A DNA stretch of 64,000 nt. Origin: Tubulanus polymorphus (Eukaryota; Nemertea; Palaeonemertea; Tubulaniformes; Tubulanidae). The stretch's first letter is position 1, and the number at the start of each line of letters is the position of its first letter. Shown piece after piece: positions 1 to 11,925 of the stretch. A model generated the notes under the pieces. That model made no database searches and was not told the DNA's origin. It was given only the letters and a program-made list of their open reading frames with translations. The stretch lies in the NCBI RefSeq assembly GCF_964204645.1, contig NC_134025.1, positions 5,895,001 to 5,959,000 on the forward strand. Direction: 5' to 3'. The position numbers and the translations under genes were made by a program.

Positions 1-3000
1 CCGCCTTGAAGAACTTGAGTCATTAATAATTTATCTTGTAACGCATGTTCCAATTCATTTTCATCCAACCTTAGAGAAACCTGCAATAAATAAAATATAC
101 ACTAACGGTTATACATACATTGTTCAATCAATTTCATAAGTTCAATCATATTCTTACCCTTCAGGGTTTCTTTTGAAGAAATGCCTATCGCAACTCTAAT
201 AAAATATGTCCATTTAAAAATTTACTGAAGCATGAAATTGGATCTGCAAAGTTCCTGTTTCACAAAAAAGTTTTACTCCTGAATCAATTTATTTTCTAAA
301 CCAATTTATTTTCCTCATTGATTCTGTTTATCTTGAATCAATTTCTAAGGAGTAAATCAGTTTCGTGAAACTTGGCCCGAGGCTTGAAAATATTCCACAA
401 ATATGTGAACATTTCATTGACAATCACCTTTGACATTCTCATTTCTTTCGATTTCTTGATTTTGAAAATCCCTCTCGATTCAATCAGCGTTGCTACGTTC
501 ATGAATTCCGATTGGTCGACTATATTTACTTGTCGTTTCTTACATACTTTATTATAACTCTCGTACAACTGAAAATAGATAACCATTGAATATTGCATCC
601 CAAGACAAACGCTCAAAGATAAGTAGTTTTAATTGTAGTAGCAGTATGCTTACCTTTCCCATCGACGCTTGCTTCGTTTTGCTTTTTTTCATGATGAGTA
701 ACAATGTACAAATAGCTAGTTTTTGCTGTAATGGTATTGATCCATTTTGTTGTTGACTGGTCATTGTACGTGTACTGTAAACATCGTTCACAACCTGTGA
801 CACCTGAGCGATACTTATCTTCCTCTTGGTTGTTGGCGTAGAATCATCTAATGAAGAAGAAAAGTCACAATACTTCATTTAATACTTTCAACAAGTTATC
901 ATCAAGTAAATCTCAGGTTACGCCATCTAGGATGTAAAGTAAATTTTGAAGGTTGTGAATTAAAGAGGGAGATCACGAGAGCCTTCCTACGATGAATAAA
1001 TGCCAATTAAGATAAGCGTATAATCTTAGAGAATCTATTTACTCTTTTTGTTATTCGGATAGTGGATTAGAAATAACAGGATGAATTCCGAGGAACAACT
1101 ACACAATTTCACCAATGATTTTAACTTCTGCTCCTACACAGGGGTCAGAATGTCAACCTCTTAATCCCTCAAGTCAGCATTACGGTGAAACAGATTTCGA
1201 CAGTTTCCCCTAAGGGTAAACATAGAAAGTTACCTTTTGGTGTCAATATACGTTGAGTTCTTACATCGGCCTCCACCCGTTCAACAGCTCGTCGACAAAT
1301 ATCTAGTGCACGCCTCATGTCCCCGGCAACTGCTTCAACTTTCCTCGCGCAAAACTGCATAGCTGAACCATCAAATACATCATCCGCCTAAAATCACACA
1401 AATATCGCTTCTATCAGATTTACACAGCTAAACAATTCTCTCTTCACGATTAAGACAAATTAGGATTGGAATTGATTATTTCTGGTATCATCCTTGTTTT
1501 AGACTTACATCACTCAAACGATCTTTGAGTATCTTCATGATTTGAGTTTTACTGTACGGCGTGAAATTCAACAATGTCGGTTTGCATTTCGGTTGAGCCT
1601 GCAATCTTGGTAATATTCGATCTGTTAAATCCAGCGCATTAGCAATACCTGAAAATAATATCGAGGACATTTAGCATTGGCAAATCAAAAATGAGAGTAA
1701 ATCTTGTTGCAAGGTTTAAGCTGAGTTACTTTACAATTAGTACACACAATTTCCTTCAAATCTAAATTTCTACTACTACATATGACTAACCTATTAATAT
1801 CAATCTGGATTTGGGTAATGCAGGCCATTCAAACATGCTGTAGAGAATTTCTTGGCTCTTACTGTCTAGCTGATCAACCTCATCCAGTATCAGAATTCTA
1901 AAAATACAGTGGCCAACACAATTCGCTATCAAAAATCTTGACATGTTTATCCCAATTGAGTCAGACTGTACTACTTACACCATTGGACCTCGAGCTGTTA
2001 ACAATTTCTCCAACTGCTTCATCGCTAGCTTTATTGATGGAGTCGTCATTGCCTTTCCATGCAAATCACTCAAAACTTTTGTATAAATCGCGTGTGTGTT
2101 CTTCAACATCATACAATTGATAAAGATCGACTTCACCTTCGTTTTAGGAAACTAAAACATAATCATTTAGGGCATATTAACCTCACTAAGATATAAACCA
2201 GTTTCATACAGATCATAACTATTCAGGTTTTACAAAATGAATTCATACCTTCATGTCATCTATCAATTTAGTTATAACAGCCGTTTTACCAGTACCAGGA
2301 GCACCAGATACATATAAACTCCCAGGCTGCTTTTTATCAACGTGCTCATTGACAAATTCATTTATAGTTTTAACTTCTGACTCTCGGCAAAGAATTCGAT
2401 CTGGAATAGCTGTGTGCAACAACTTTTTGGCACTTTGATAACATTCAACTGCAAAGAATCATTGAACTTATATTTTTTATGACTATTGCAAATGGCAGAG
2501 CAGATTTATGGGGTCAACCCAGAAGTACAAATGTCAAATTGCTAAATTTTCACCCATCTCGCTCAACCATGAATAGCATTATTTCCTTATTTAATCACAT
2601 TGGTACTTCATAATCAACCTCTTTATGGATAACCAACTGTAACATACCATCCTGTTTTGCAAGTTTTAGTGTCTTTGGTGTCAATTTGACAGCTGGTGAA
2701 CCAGATTTATTAATTAGACTTCTTCGTGCGGATTTTGTAGGTGACAGTAATGAACTACCAGGTGCACGTTTCCGGGGAGTCCTACGAGGACTCTGGGGAT
2801 AAAGCAAATTCTCTTCTCGTTCATTTTTCCTAGGGCTTACTAGTACATTGTCACTGTTCACAGTGCTATCCTGCAGTAAATTAGTAGCAGGTGCGTGCTT
2901 TCGGGGAGTCCTACGAGGACTCTGTGGATAATGCAGATTCTCTTGTTGCTTGTTTTTCCTAGGGCTAATTAACGCATTGTCACTGTTCAGATTGCTTTCC

Positions 3001-4212
3001 TGCAGTAATGAACTAGCAGGTGCAAGCTTTTGGGGAATCCTAAGAGGACTCAGAGGATATCGTTGACAATTCTCTTCATGTCGCTTTTTTTCAGGGCTCA
3101 TAAACACATTCTCATTGTTCACAGTATTGTCCTGCAATACTTTACATGATTTCTCCGACACCTTCGCTGACCGAGACTTTCGTGGACTCCCCTTGTTAAG
3201 TTTCCCTTTAGAAGAAATATTTTTCTTCGGTGAAAACAGTGATTTAACGGGAGAAGTTTTTCTTGGACTCAATACGCAGTTAAAACTAGGTTTCCCGGGG
3301 CTAACAGCGAAGTTCTCGCGAGATATTTCAGTTGAAGAAACACATTTAACGGGACTAATGAATGGAATTCTCTCTAGATTGACGCGCAATTGTTTTGTAG
3401 GGCTAACACACAAATCACTATCATTACTAAATAAATTCCTTTTACTGCTAGATTTACACGGTGAATGAAATGATTTCACTGGTGATTTAAATCCTGTTTG
3501 TTTATCCGGACTGAGCAGATTAATTTTCTCATCCGATTTATTATCCTCGTAATCGAGTAAGATTTTTCTGCGACTGCTCGATTTAGAAGGCGACAAAAGT
3601 TTTTGCGGACTGGATATTCCAATCCTCGGTTTACTGGAATGATCCTTCTCGGAGGGTGAAAACAGCAGTTTCTGAGGGCTCGAAATTCCAATCCTTGGAC
3701 AACTCGAAGAATTTTCTTTCAATTTCCTACACGGACTTTTCAGATGATTTTCTTTCTCATTCGCTTCTGGAAAAAAATAAATAACAACACTCATCATTAT
3801 CAGCTGAAAATCTCAGGAAAATGATTAATGAAGAACCTACCATTTTCTGATTGTTGTCCATGAAATAAATGTTTGCCAGGTGAAGTCAATTGTGTGAGAG
3901 GACTCTCAGGAAGTGTATCGCGGCATCTCTTGCTAGGGCTATGTTGTGCTATAATATTGGCATTATTGTCTGAAAATAATATTATTTCATTAATAGTATA
4001 AACAGATCTTAAGATCTGTTTTATCATGGTTTATATCAGCGTCAATGAAAATCGTCGTGCTCACCAAATCTTCGTTTACTCGGAGATAGGGGCAGGATAA
4101 CCTCCTCGGAACATGGCTGTTGATGCCCCTTTTTCTTCTTCAATAATTTGTTAGTAACTGATCTTGTTTTTCTGACTTTAAACTCTATCGTCGGTTGTTG
4201 GTAGGTTGCCAT
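1..4212 (-). CDS. CDC6: CDC6, replication licensing AAA+ ATPase (3' end cut by window edge)
   Basis: CDC6 loads the MCM helicase onto ORC-bound origins in the nucleus. Exons read on the minus strand: 4212-4065, 3969-3841, 3766-2648, 2448-2249, 2151-1979, 1897-1791, 1648-1509, 1387-1234, 847-654, 568-428 and 80 to beyond 1. All phases join, giving about 861 codons inside the window. Walker A is GAPGTGKT (residues ~514-521), Walker B ILILDEVDQLD (~D595/E596), sensor 1 lies in GIANALDLTDRILPRL (~626), sensor 2 in GDMRRALDICRRA (~694), followed by the C-terminal winged helix ending ...ELEHALQDKLL. Only a few C-terminal residues should be missing. The start ATGGCAACC opens exon 1 in frame. The N-terminus is about 300 residues longer than in human CDC6 (560 aa) because of one 1,119-nt exon full of SP/TP sites; it has a KEN box (EKENHL) and a D-box-like RKILLDYEDN, as expected for CDK and APC/C control. 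Identity is secure; exact splice sites are inferred. Confidence 0.93.
2741..3140 (-). repeat. Internal tandem coding repeat in CDC6 N-terminus (~43 aa units)
   Basis: Inside CDC6 exon 3 about three imperfect units of 129-132 nt follow each other. Each has an SPRK/SPEK motif, a YPQSPRRTPRK-like block, an AP-x-x-LLQ block and a NSDN motif. The CTGCAG marking each unit falls at 2871, 3000 and (as CTGCAA) 3132. Every unit adds two or three SP/TP sites next to basic residues, which fit CDK consensus sites. The period is a multiple of three, so the frame stays open. Confidence 0.8.
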
Positions 4213-5341
4213 ATTGCACTCAGAAGACTAAAATATCAAAATGCACATAATTTTAAAATCGTTAATATCAGAATCAGTGTCAGACATATCGCAAAGTGTC
4301 ATAAAAATGAGTTAATGAATAAATTCACATTGGAAGTTTATTGAGCATGCTGTTGGCGCTGCGTGTGGAGCCATGGCCATTGTCTTTATAAACGGATCAG
4401 TAGACTGGTCGCAGGGTAGAAGACGTTTTATTCGATTTATTCGTTATTTTTGCATAATCAACAAAACATCATCAATTCAAGCTAAGACCGACGATAAAAA
4501 CACACTACTACACTGTCATTCGGTCATTTAGGCCTACCACTTTATTAACAGGCATTTCACTTTTCGACCAAAAAACGGCTACCAACAAGTACAGGGGAAA
4601 AATGCTACTGACCTCTTTCTTTTCTTAAATATCCTAAATCAATTATAAATAGGCCTGATGATCCAACCGTATAACAGATAATGTGAACTGTGGTAACGTA
4701 ACACGTCCAAGATTCCAGTTCCCTTCCCGCGGTGGAGCCAAAGTTACACTAAATCACGTCAGCGGACTTCCCCTTGCCACAGTTGAAACCAATTCAAATT
4801 CACAATTTATTCAGCAGAATTAATTACAATTGAATTAAATCACGGGTGATCGCTACATGCAAATTTTAGGTAGATGGATAGAATTGAATAGGAAATAAAA
4901 GTAAACGATTAGTATTGCCTTTTACAGCGCACACAGAGGGACGATATCGGTTGTGATCAACTTCAAGGAGCTGCTCCAGGTCATATTCCATGACTAATAG
5001 TTAGTGGTCAGACTGAATTCTAGCGACACCAGGGTAGGGTCCCCCACAACTTTAGGACTAACCCATTGACAGTTTTGGGAATACCGACAGTAACTTGAAT
5101 CAAATTGAAGAAAATCTTTCTAATATTTCTATTTATTATATAAATTTGTCATCTACGATTAAAGAATGTCAAAATATATCAGAAAAAAAACATACATTGC
5201 AGTAGGCCCTTTGAAATTTTTCTATTTTCATGTAAAATATAAGCTGTGGAATTTCATATGAAAGACATGAATAAATATATAAATACAGTAGAAATTATCA
5301 GCAGCATAGTCAATCACCATAGTTTATATGAATAAATCTCT
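4213..5341. promoter_or_regulatory. CDC6 upstream region and ACP7-1 3' flank
   Basis: This gap lies between the CDC6 start and the stop of the first ACP7 gene, both on the minus strand. It must contain the CDC6 promoter and the ACP7 3' UTR. Two weak E2F-like words are visible: TTGGCGC at about 4353 and TTCCCGC at about 4724. E2F control of CDC6 is known in other animals, but these matches are short. TTTATT at 5132-5137 would be AATAAA on the minus strand, about 200 bp past the ACP7 stop. No further gene is seen. Confidence 0.35.
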
Positions 5342-7924
5342 TCACCAATGACAAGTATACAATCCTGCACCATGTTTCTCACGAATGTACATAATTTGAT
5401 CTATGACCTTTCCTTGCTGAAAATACAAAAACTTAATTCGTTCTACAATCTATATCAAATATAACACCAACAATTCAACCAATATCAACTGAATAGTTTT
5501 CCTACAATTATTTAGTAAATTACATACAGTACCTGATCATCAGATACTTGTTCCAGTGATAGATGAGTTCCGTTGAAGATGGTCATTCGTGTATATCCAT
5601 AGTCCTGAGAATGGTAACCGCTAAAGGGATATGGAATACCTTGAAACATTGTCGTCATCTCCTGACAGCCCTACAATTATGCCAGAAAATTATTCGATAG
5701 AATTATAGATAAGATCCAAATTTCTCAAAAGATACTTTGTAAAGAACACAAATAAAATACTTACAGCGGATCCTGTTACAATGTGTACTGGTCCTGTTGG
5801 ATTCTTATACGGTTCCTTATAACTTCCATTACATGGCTTTGAAAAAGAATAAAAAATTATCGCATTTACAATAGCTTCACAATGTCGAATACCGGGTACA
5901 ATCACACGACGAATTACACTGACCTTCATCTTATAAACCGGCAATAATCGTTCATATGAATGTTCATGAGCTGTGAAAATAAGATCGACTCCATATTTGT
6001 AGAATAAATCTTCCAGACCAAATCCATTCATGCCACCAGGTCCATCTATCACACCAACTCGTACCTTTTATGTTAAATTTGTATGGAATAATTCATATCT
6101 AAATCTATTTATTCCAATTGAATCAATATTCTTCTTACAGCATTGTTTACATTCATACAGTGTTCTTTATTGACGTTTGTGCAGTAAAATGGTCGATGTC
6201 CGTAAGCAATAATCCATGGATGTTTGGCACGGTTTTCCGGTAAATTAGCTTTCTAGAAAAACAATATGCACATCATATTTACACATATTCTCCATGAAAT
6301 TTACAAATAATATTTGATTGCTACCTTCAAATCTTCTTCGAGCCATTTATATTGAATAATAATTGACTCCCAGCCCAGTGATTGGTGTGAGTAGTAAACT
6401 TCAGTGTTGAATGCAAGGAAATGTATAGGTCCCATATCAAAACTGAAAGTCAGAAAGATTATTATTGTGAGTTAATTTGCATAGTCCCATTTCTGATAAC
6501 TTTGTAGGCCTATACATCGAAAATTCTCACCTATAAAACAGCCCTTGTCCATCTCCACCAGGCATTGTAAAACGATTTTTGTAATTAGAAAAGTTACTGG
6601 AAAAACAATTAAAAAAGTATTAATACTTGCGAGTCGGGTCCAGGAAATGTTCAAGAAATCCATGATATCTAAAAGCATATGTTGCATACTCACTACGCAT
6701 ATTCATGATTTCCAACACATGTCATATATGGCACATAGCCTGCTATAGACTCCACTTGTCTCATGAACTGATCACCAACTCTTGCATTATCCTTATATCA
6801 AATATGAAACAGGATTATGAAAGACTGAAAGATTGCGATTTATATAGCATCAATAGCGTAATGATATAAATACACCTACTGTTGCCATGTTGTAGGCAAA
6901 GTCACCTGAAATTAAAAAAATTGTAAGATTGATGAAAAGTATAAAGTAACTATACCAGCTAAGTATGATACCATTGACTTGGTTGAAATAACTATTACCG
7001 ATATGTAAAATAGAATCAAAATGTCCTTTCAATGTTTCTTCTTGTAATCGAGCAAGGGACTGGGCATTTTTACTTCCAAAATCACCATATACAGCCAACC
7101 GAGGACTCCACTGGGTTCCAGCTTTCATAGCTGTGAAATGAAAGATATTGCTCCAACCAGTCTCACCTCCGACGTGGTAAACTGAAATGTATCAAAATAT
7201 TAAGTTCAATACCGCTATCTATAAATGTTATTGTAGAATAGCACAGCAAATCTGTGTTGGGACTTACAGTATTTTTGGCCAGGAGTCAACGTGGTCATCG
7301 TGGCTCGATGCATGTATAAGATTCTATGCTCAGAGCCGCCGTCTCTAAACGCTGTTGACTTTCCATGAACCATTGTAGACAGTTGCTGTTTCCCATATTC
7401 CAAAAGAGTCCCATTAGTACCAGTGTCGTTAAGTGTAACCCATGTCACAACCATTTCTGTAGGATTGCCTGAATAAGAATCATTCAAGTAAGACTACTAC
7501 ATTATAAATAGCACAGGGGCTGTCACAGCTGCTGGGGGTCCAAAATCAAAGATGACTCAGTATCCTAGGTACCACCTATAAAAAAAAGAAAGGTGGTACC
7601 TAGGGTATTGGGTCAAATCTTTGATTTTGGACCCCCGGCTATCGTGACAGTCCCTGTGATAAATAGAACAAGGTTCTAGAAGATGTCGTTTTTGCTTTTT
7701 GAGTTTTAAGTTGGATGGTGGACCGATGGCGATGCGATGATCGAAAAAAGTCTCCGAAGTCAAATTAAGTAAGTTATCTCATATTCGACAAAGCGCTTAC
7801 CTCCATATGAAAGGTGGATTTGTTCGGGTTGAACATATATCACTTGACAATACAGATAATTAGGCAAAACGACTAAAACCAACAACAATTTCACATTGCG
7901 TAATTCCGCGATGACATTCGCCAT
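5342..7924 (-). CDS. ACP7: Acid phosphatase type 7 (purple acid phosphatase), copy 1
   Basis: A predicted secreted metallophosphatase of the purple acid phosphatase family (two-metal centre, hydrolyses phosphomonoesters). Twelve exons: 7924-7801, 7468-7268, 7181-6999, 6905-6880, 6791-6694, 6596-6531, 6442-6325, 6252-6139, 6064-5924, 5836-5765, 5670-5533, 5416-5342; total 451 codons plus stop, against 438 aa in human ACP7. The start has a hydrophobic stretch LLLVLVVL at about residues 13-22, consistent with a signal peptide. All metal-ligand motifs are present: VYGDFG (D142), GDFAYN (D171, Y174), GNHE (205-208), GHRPFY (H291) and AHEHSYER (H343, H345). The last coding residues are GAGLYTCHW. 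The exon 5 donor was placed at GTGAGT so that AYNFSNYKNRF reads through as in the family. A neighbouring inverted paralogue has the same structure. Intron 1 contains a hAT-type MITE. Confidence 0.93.
7512..7658. mobile_element. 147-bp foldback MITE, hAT-type, in ACP7-1 intron 1
   Basis: The element begins CACAGGGGCTGTCAC and ends GTGACAGTCCCTGTG; the two halves form a long imperfect palindrome of about 65 bp per arm around a short A-rich loop near 7580. It is flanked by a perfect 8-bp direct repeat, ATAAATAG, at 7504-7511 and 7659-7666. An 8-bp target duplication and CAGGG-like termini are typical of hAT transposons. There is no coding capacity. The intact duplication suggests a fairly recent insertion. 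Confidence 0.85.
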
Positions 7925-8215
7925 CTTGATCGATATTTATCATGTGATCAAATCAGATCACATGCAATGGCCAGCTCCGAGAATATTGAAATTACGATAT
8001 CCATATCGTGCGGTAGCTCGCTCTCATATCCAAAACCCGGAATATCCTGGCCAGAACAGAGCTAATGGAAATACATTGCAAAAACGCTGAATTATGCATC
8101 TATAATCTGATTTACAACATTTTCGGAGCTACCCGCTATCATCACACATGTAAACAAGCGCATGTGACAGGCGAATTGTGACAGGTGGCTTTGTCACATG
8201 ACAAACACATCCAAA
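7925..8215. promoter_or_regulatory. Shared bidirectional promoter of the ACP7 pair
   Basis: Only 291 bp separate the start codons of the two divergent ACP7 genes, so both promoters and 5' UTRs must lie here or overlap. The stretch is rich in CACATG/CATGTG words, including the palindrome GTCACATGAC at 8193-8202, which resembles bHLH-zip (M-box/CLEAR-like) sites. Assigning a factor is inference. An in-frame upstream ATG at 8198 precedes the preferred start of copy 2 by six codons. Confidence 0.55.
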
Positions 8216-10694
8216 ATGGCGGATGTCAAAATATTATTGTTTTGCTGGGTTCTTACTCTTTCAGCTTTTTTGCCGTCAGTTATTCTTCACCAAAATGTTA
8301 TTTACCAGCAACCTGAACAGATTCATCTTTCTTACGGAGGTTGTACTTATAATTCGATTCTATATTCATTTACTTTATAATTAGCTTAATGCTTTTTTTA
8401 ATTGGCTTTTTTGTTTCTTTTTTTATCGTTAATTCAGGTACTCCAAGTGAAATGATAGTAACATGGGTTACCTTCAATGATACGGGGCCAAATGGCACAC
8501 AAGTAGAATATGGCAATCACCAGCTTTCGTTGAACGTCTATGGAAAAGTGACGCCATTTAAGGATGGTGGGAAAGAGGGTAGAATGCTGTACATACATCG
8601 AGCTATCATGATAGGATTGACTCCGAATCAGAAATATTGTAAGTTTGAAATTAATATGAGTTAATCGCTCGGTTTAAAAAGTAATGAGAGGTTTTTTATA
8701 GTATCATTGGTTATTCAGAAAATAGCTATTCTTCAGAAAATAGCTAGTCTTTACTTGTCTCATTCTAGTCTATCATGTTGGAAGCTCAAAAGGCTGGAGT
8801 AGTGTTTATTATTTCACTGCGATGAATACAGGCACTAATTGGAGCCCAAAATTTGCTGTTTACGGAGATTTTGGTAATGTGAATGCCCAGTCTTTGGCAC
8901 GATTACAAGAAGAAACTCAGCGAGGACATTTTGATTCTATCTTACATGTTGGTAAATACCAGTAGATAAATACACAAATTTCTTTTAAATCTTTGATTAT
9001 ATGTCTTTGACGTGGGTCTAACTATTTTTTTTATATCATTTAGGTGACTTTGCTTATAACATGGACACAGTAAGTAAAATGCGGTGTAACGCTCGCAATT
9101 TATTTTCTGTTTGAGTTAACTGAATAATAGTGATCCTTATATCTGAAATATTGTTTAGGATAATGCAAGAGTTGGTGATCAGTTTATGAGACAAGTCGAG
9201 TCTATAGCTGCTTATCTTCCTTACATGACTTGTGCTGGCAATCATGAACAAGCATAGTAAGTTTTCAAATAATACATAGTAATCATGATATTCCATAATC
9301 AAAACCTGACCTGTAGCATTGGTGCTTTTTTCTAAATTTACTTTTCAGCAACTTTTCTAATTATAAGAACAGGTTTACAATGCCTCCTGGTGGAGATGGA
9401 GAAAATTTGTTTTATAGGTATTGCCAATTCTTGATGATATTTCTTGATGCCCATTATGTTTGTCTGAATGTATGGTGAAATTGAAATCAAGAACTGTTTT
9501 TCAGTTTTGATATGGGACCTGTGCATTTTATTGCATTTGACACTGAAGTTTATTACTTCCAAAAGGACATTGGTTGGGATCCAATTGTCACTCAGTACAG
9601 ATGGTTGGAAGATGATTTAAAGGTTTGTACATGAAAAGCTATCCATATAATATGAAGTAAGGTACTTGTACACGGAGGGATTTTATTCACATGTTTTTCT
9701 GTCAATTCAATAGAAAGCCAATCTTCCAGAGAATCGTGCTAAACATCCATGGATTATAGCTTTTGGACATCGACCATTCTATTGTAGTAATAAAGATGAT
9801 GCTATGCATTGTGACAATGTCCAAAATACTGTAAGTTGTCCTCTGGTATAATTGAAATAAATAATGACACTTAATAGCTAATAGCTCACGTGACTGGATT
9901 TGTGTTTATAGATTCGTGTTGGGGTGACTAATGGTCCAAGTGGTATGCATGGTTTTGGTATTGAAGATTTGTTTTACAAATATGGTGTGGATTTGATTTT
10001 CACAGCGCATGAACATTCTTATGAACGATTTTGGCCTGTATATAACATGAGAGTAAGTATATGATACAAATATATTCATTTGTTTGTAAGATGGTCACAG
10101 CAGCAACCTCAAGAAGTCTGGCACAGGATTGCACACAGCCTGCATAAGAGTCTTCATGATGAATCATGGTTACTTTTCACTTGGTATTTAAGGTGTGTAA
10201 TGGAAGTTATAATGAACCATACAAGAATCCAACTGCACCCGTGCATATAGTAACAGGATCGGCAGTGAGTACTGTTGTATAGCTCTAATAATTTTTTTAC
10301 AACCGGGTGTAGGCTATGCACAGATATAATTGCATGATTGACTTATTTCAGGGATGTCAAGAACGGGTCGACCCATTCTATGGATTGAAATATCCGTATA
10401 GCGCGTACCATACAGACGATTATGGATATACACGAATGACCGTTTACAATGGAACACATCTTTACCTGGAACAAGTATCAGATGATAAGGTACTTGAGTT
10501 CAGATAATCGTATTCATTGTTTTGTTCAGATAATCGAATTCATTTTTTTGTCCTCGTTTGGCACATCATATGATTCGATGATATCACGTGAACTGAATTG
10601 TACTGGTAAATTTTTTCAGAGTGGAAAGGTAGTTGATAAGATTTTGTACATTCAAGAGAAGCACGGCGCAGGTTTGTTTACATGTCACTGGTAG
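8216..10694 (+). CDS. ACP7: Acid phosphatase type 7 (purple acid phosphatase), copy 2
   Basis: Paralogue of the gene at 5342-7924, same predicted activity, inverted head-to-head. Exons: 8216-8339, 8438-8638, 8769-8951, 9044-9069, 9159-9256, 9349-9417, 9505-9622, 9714-9830, 9912-10052, 10193-10264, 10352-10489, 10620-10694; 453 codons plus stop. Nearly every exon has the same length as its partner in copy 1 and all phases match; exons 6 and 8 are each one codon longer. Metal-ligand motifs are all intact: VYGDFG, GDFAYN, GNHE, GHRPFY, AHEHSYER. The N-terminus has a hydrophobic stretch (ILLFCWVLTLSAFL) like a signal peptide. ATGGCGGAT at 8216 is preferred over the ATG at 8198 because it makes exon 1 exactly 124 nt, as in copy 1. 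The exon 1 donor (GTTGTA) is weak but supported by that length and by frame. Confidence 0.92.
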
Positions 10695-10996
10695 AAGATC
10701 CAAACAATTCAACACATTGAGATAAAACTGACAAAATCATTGAGTATTATATCAATCACATAAAAAGACAATTTTGATGTCATATTTTTTTATGATTAGA
10801 AAATCAAGCATATGATTAAAAGTTCATAAGTTTATAATGATTTGATAAATCAAATCATCCTAGTCTTCCTAGTTCATCCTAGTCTTATGATATTGATAAA
10901 CAGTAATCATTAGAATCAAATCATTACAAATTTTTATCAACAGAACGGCTGGGAATTTTGTGATTCAATCATTTTTATTTTTTGTACATGTATTGC

Positions 10997-11002
10997 AATA
11001 AA
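10997..11002 (+). terminator. Polyadenylation signal AATAAA of ACP7 copy 2
   Basis: AATAAA followed by a T-rich and then GT-rich stretch (TTTTTTGTGTGTTTG) lies 303 bp after the stop codon. This matches a canonical animal poly(A) signal with a downstream element. Confidence 0.55.
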
Positions 11003-11925
11003 AAATTTTTTTGGAAATTTTTTGTGTGTTTGTTAGTAAGTCTAAGTGCTTGTTAAGGTAATTTAGGCCATAATTGTGCTTATTTTACCGAGAATGTTAA
11101 TAAGTGCTGAAAATTTCTACTTGTTGTTTACTCACATCCCACCCAAACACCCTACCGCTCACATCCTGCCTAGATAGACGTGGTTCTCCTCACACCCGCC
11201 CAGATAGAATGTACTGCTCACACAAAAAATTCCAGAACATAATAAATTCACTCGTTATTTACATTTTGAAAACTATTTTATTATTTGACAAAAAAAACAA
11301 GAAAACATGTTGCAGGTTTCAACTAGTGATTAGTCTTGTAGATGTGGCTATTGTTCAAATACCGTAAATAAATAAGTTATGACTAGAAATAATAATTACT
11401 CCTTAGAAAATAAAAGTCAGTTAAGAGAAATAACCTAAAAATGACTAGAAATATGAAATTTTAATTGATAGAGCACCAACTTTTAAAAAATAAAACAGGT
11501 TGGCCACAGTTGAATGAGATATTGATTAACCCATTATACAGCAGACAGAACCGTATTAAAACAATCTTCAGGGCACCAGAATATCTGTTTATTCTAAGTG
11601 ATAGTTCATTGTATCCAGTATAAAACTAAATTGTCTAAGTTGTGAAGTTTGTTATATCAAATAAGTCTTATATCCAAGTGTGCTATAACAAGGTTTGGTA
11701 CTCTAATATAGTATACAGAACAACTATATACAAACAATCTACGCAGTTGTTTAACAGAGATTCAGAGTCCATACTTTTAAGAAAGTATCGATTAATTATT
11801 GTCAACAATGAATAGGGGTACATAAGGAAATACATGTACATAAACATTAGTTTCAATAGATAAAACTTGTATTTCTACTCGACATTGAAGACATCATTCA
11901 TCTATTTTGATATGTATCATATAGT
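11003..11925. other. Convergent intergenic spacer between ACP7-2 and UNC79
   Basis: The two genes point at each other across this AT-rich spacer. It should hold the UNC79 3' UTR on the minus strand; TTTATT words (for example at about 11588) could be its poly(A) signal. A short minisatellite lies at 11132-11224. I see no open frame that looks coding. Confidence 0.5.
11132..11224. repeat. Short imperfect minisatellite, ~30-bp unit
   Basis: Roughly three degenerate copies of a unit beginning CTCACA(T/C)CC and continuing CC-AGATAGA follow each other. The GC content is higher than the surroundings. It is not in any gene. Confidence 0.5.

Noticed and set aside
2595-2647. Continuation of CDC6 exon 3 to the stop codon at 2595
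   Set aside because: Reading through would end the protein before the AAA+ domain; a good donor at 2647 joins in phase to the Walker A exon.
3115-3468. 117-codon plus-strand frame opposite the CDC6 N-terminus
   Set aside because: Shadow of the repetitive SP-rich exon on the other strand.
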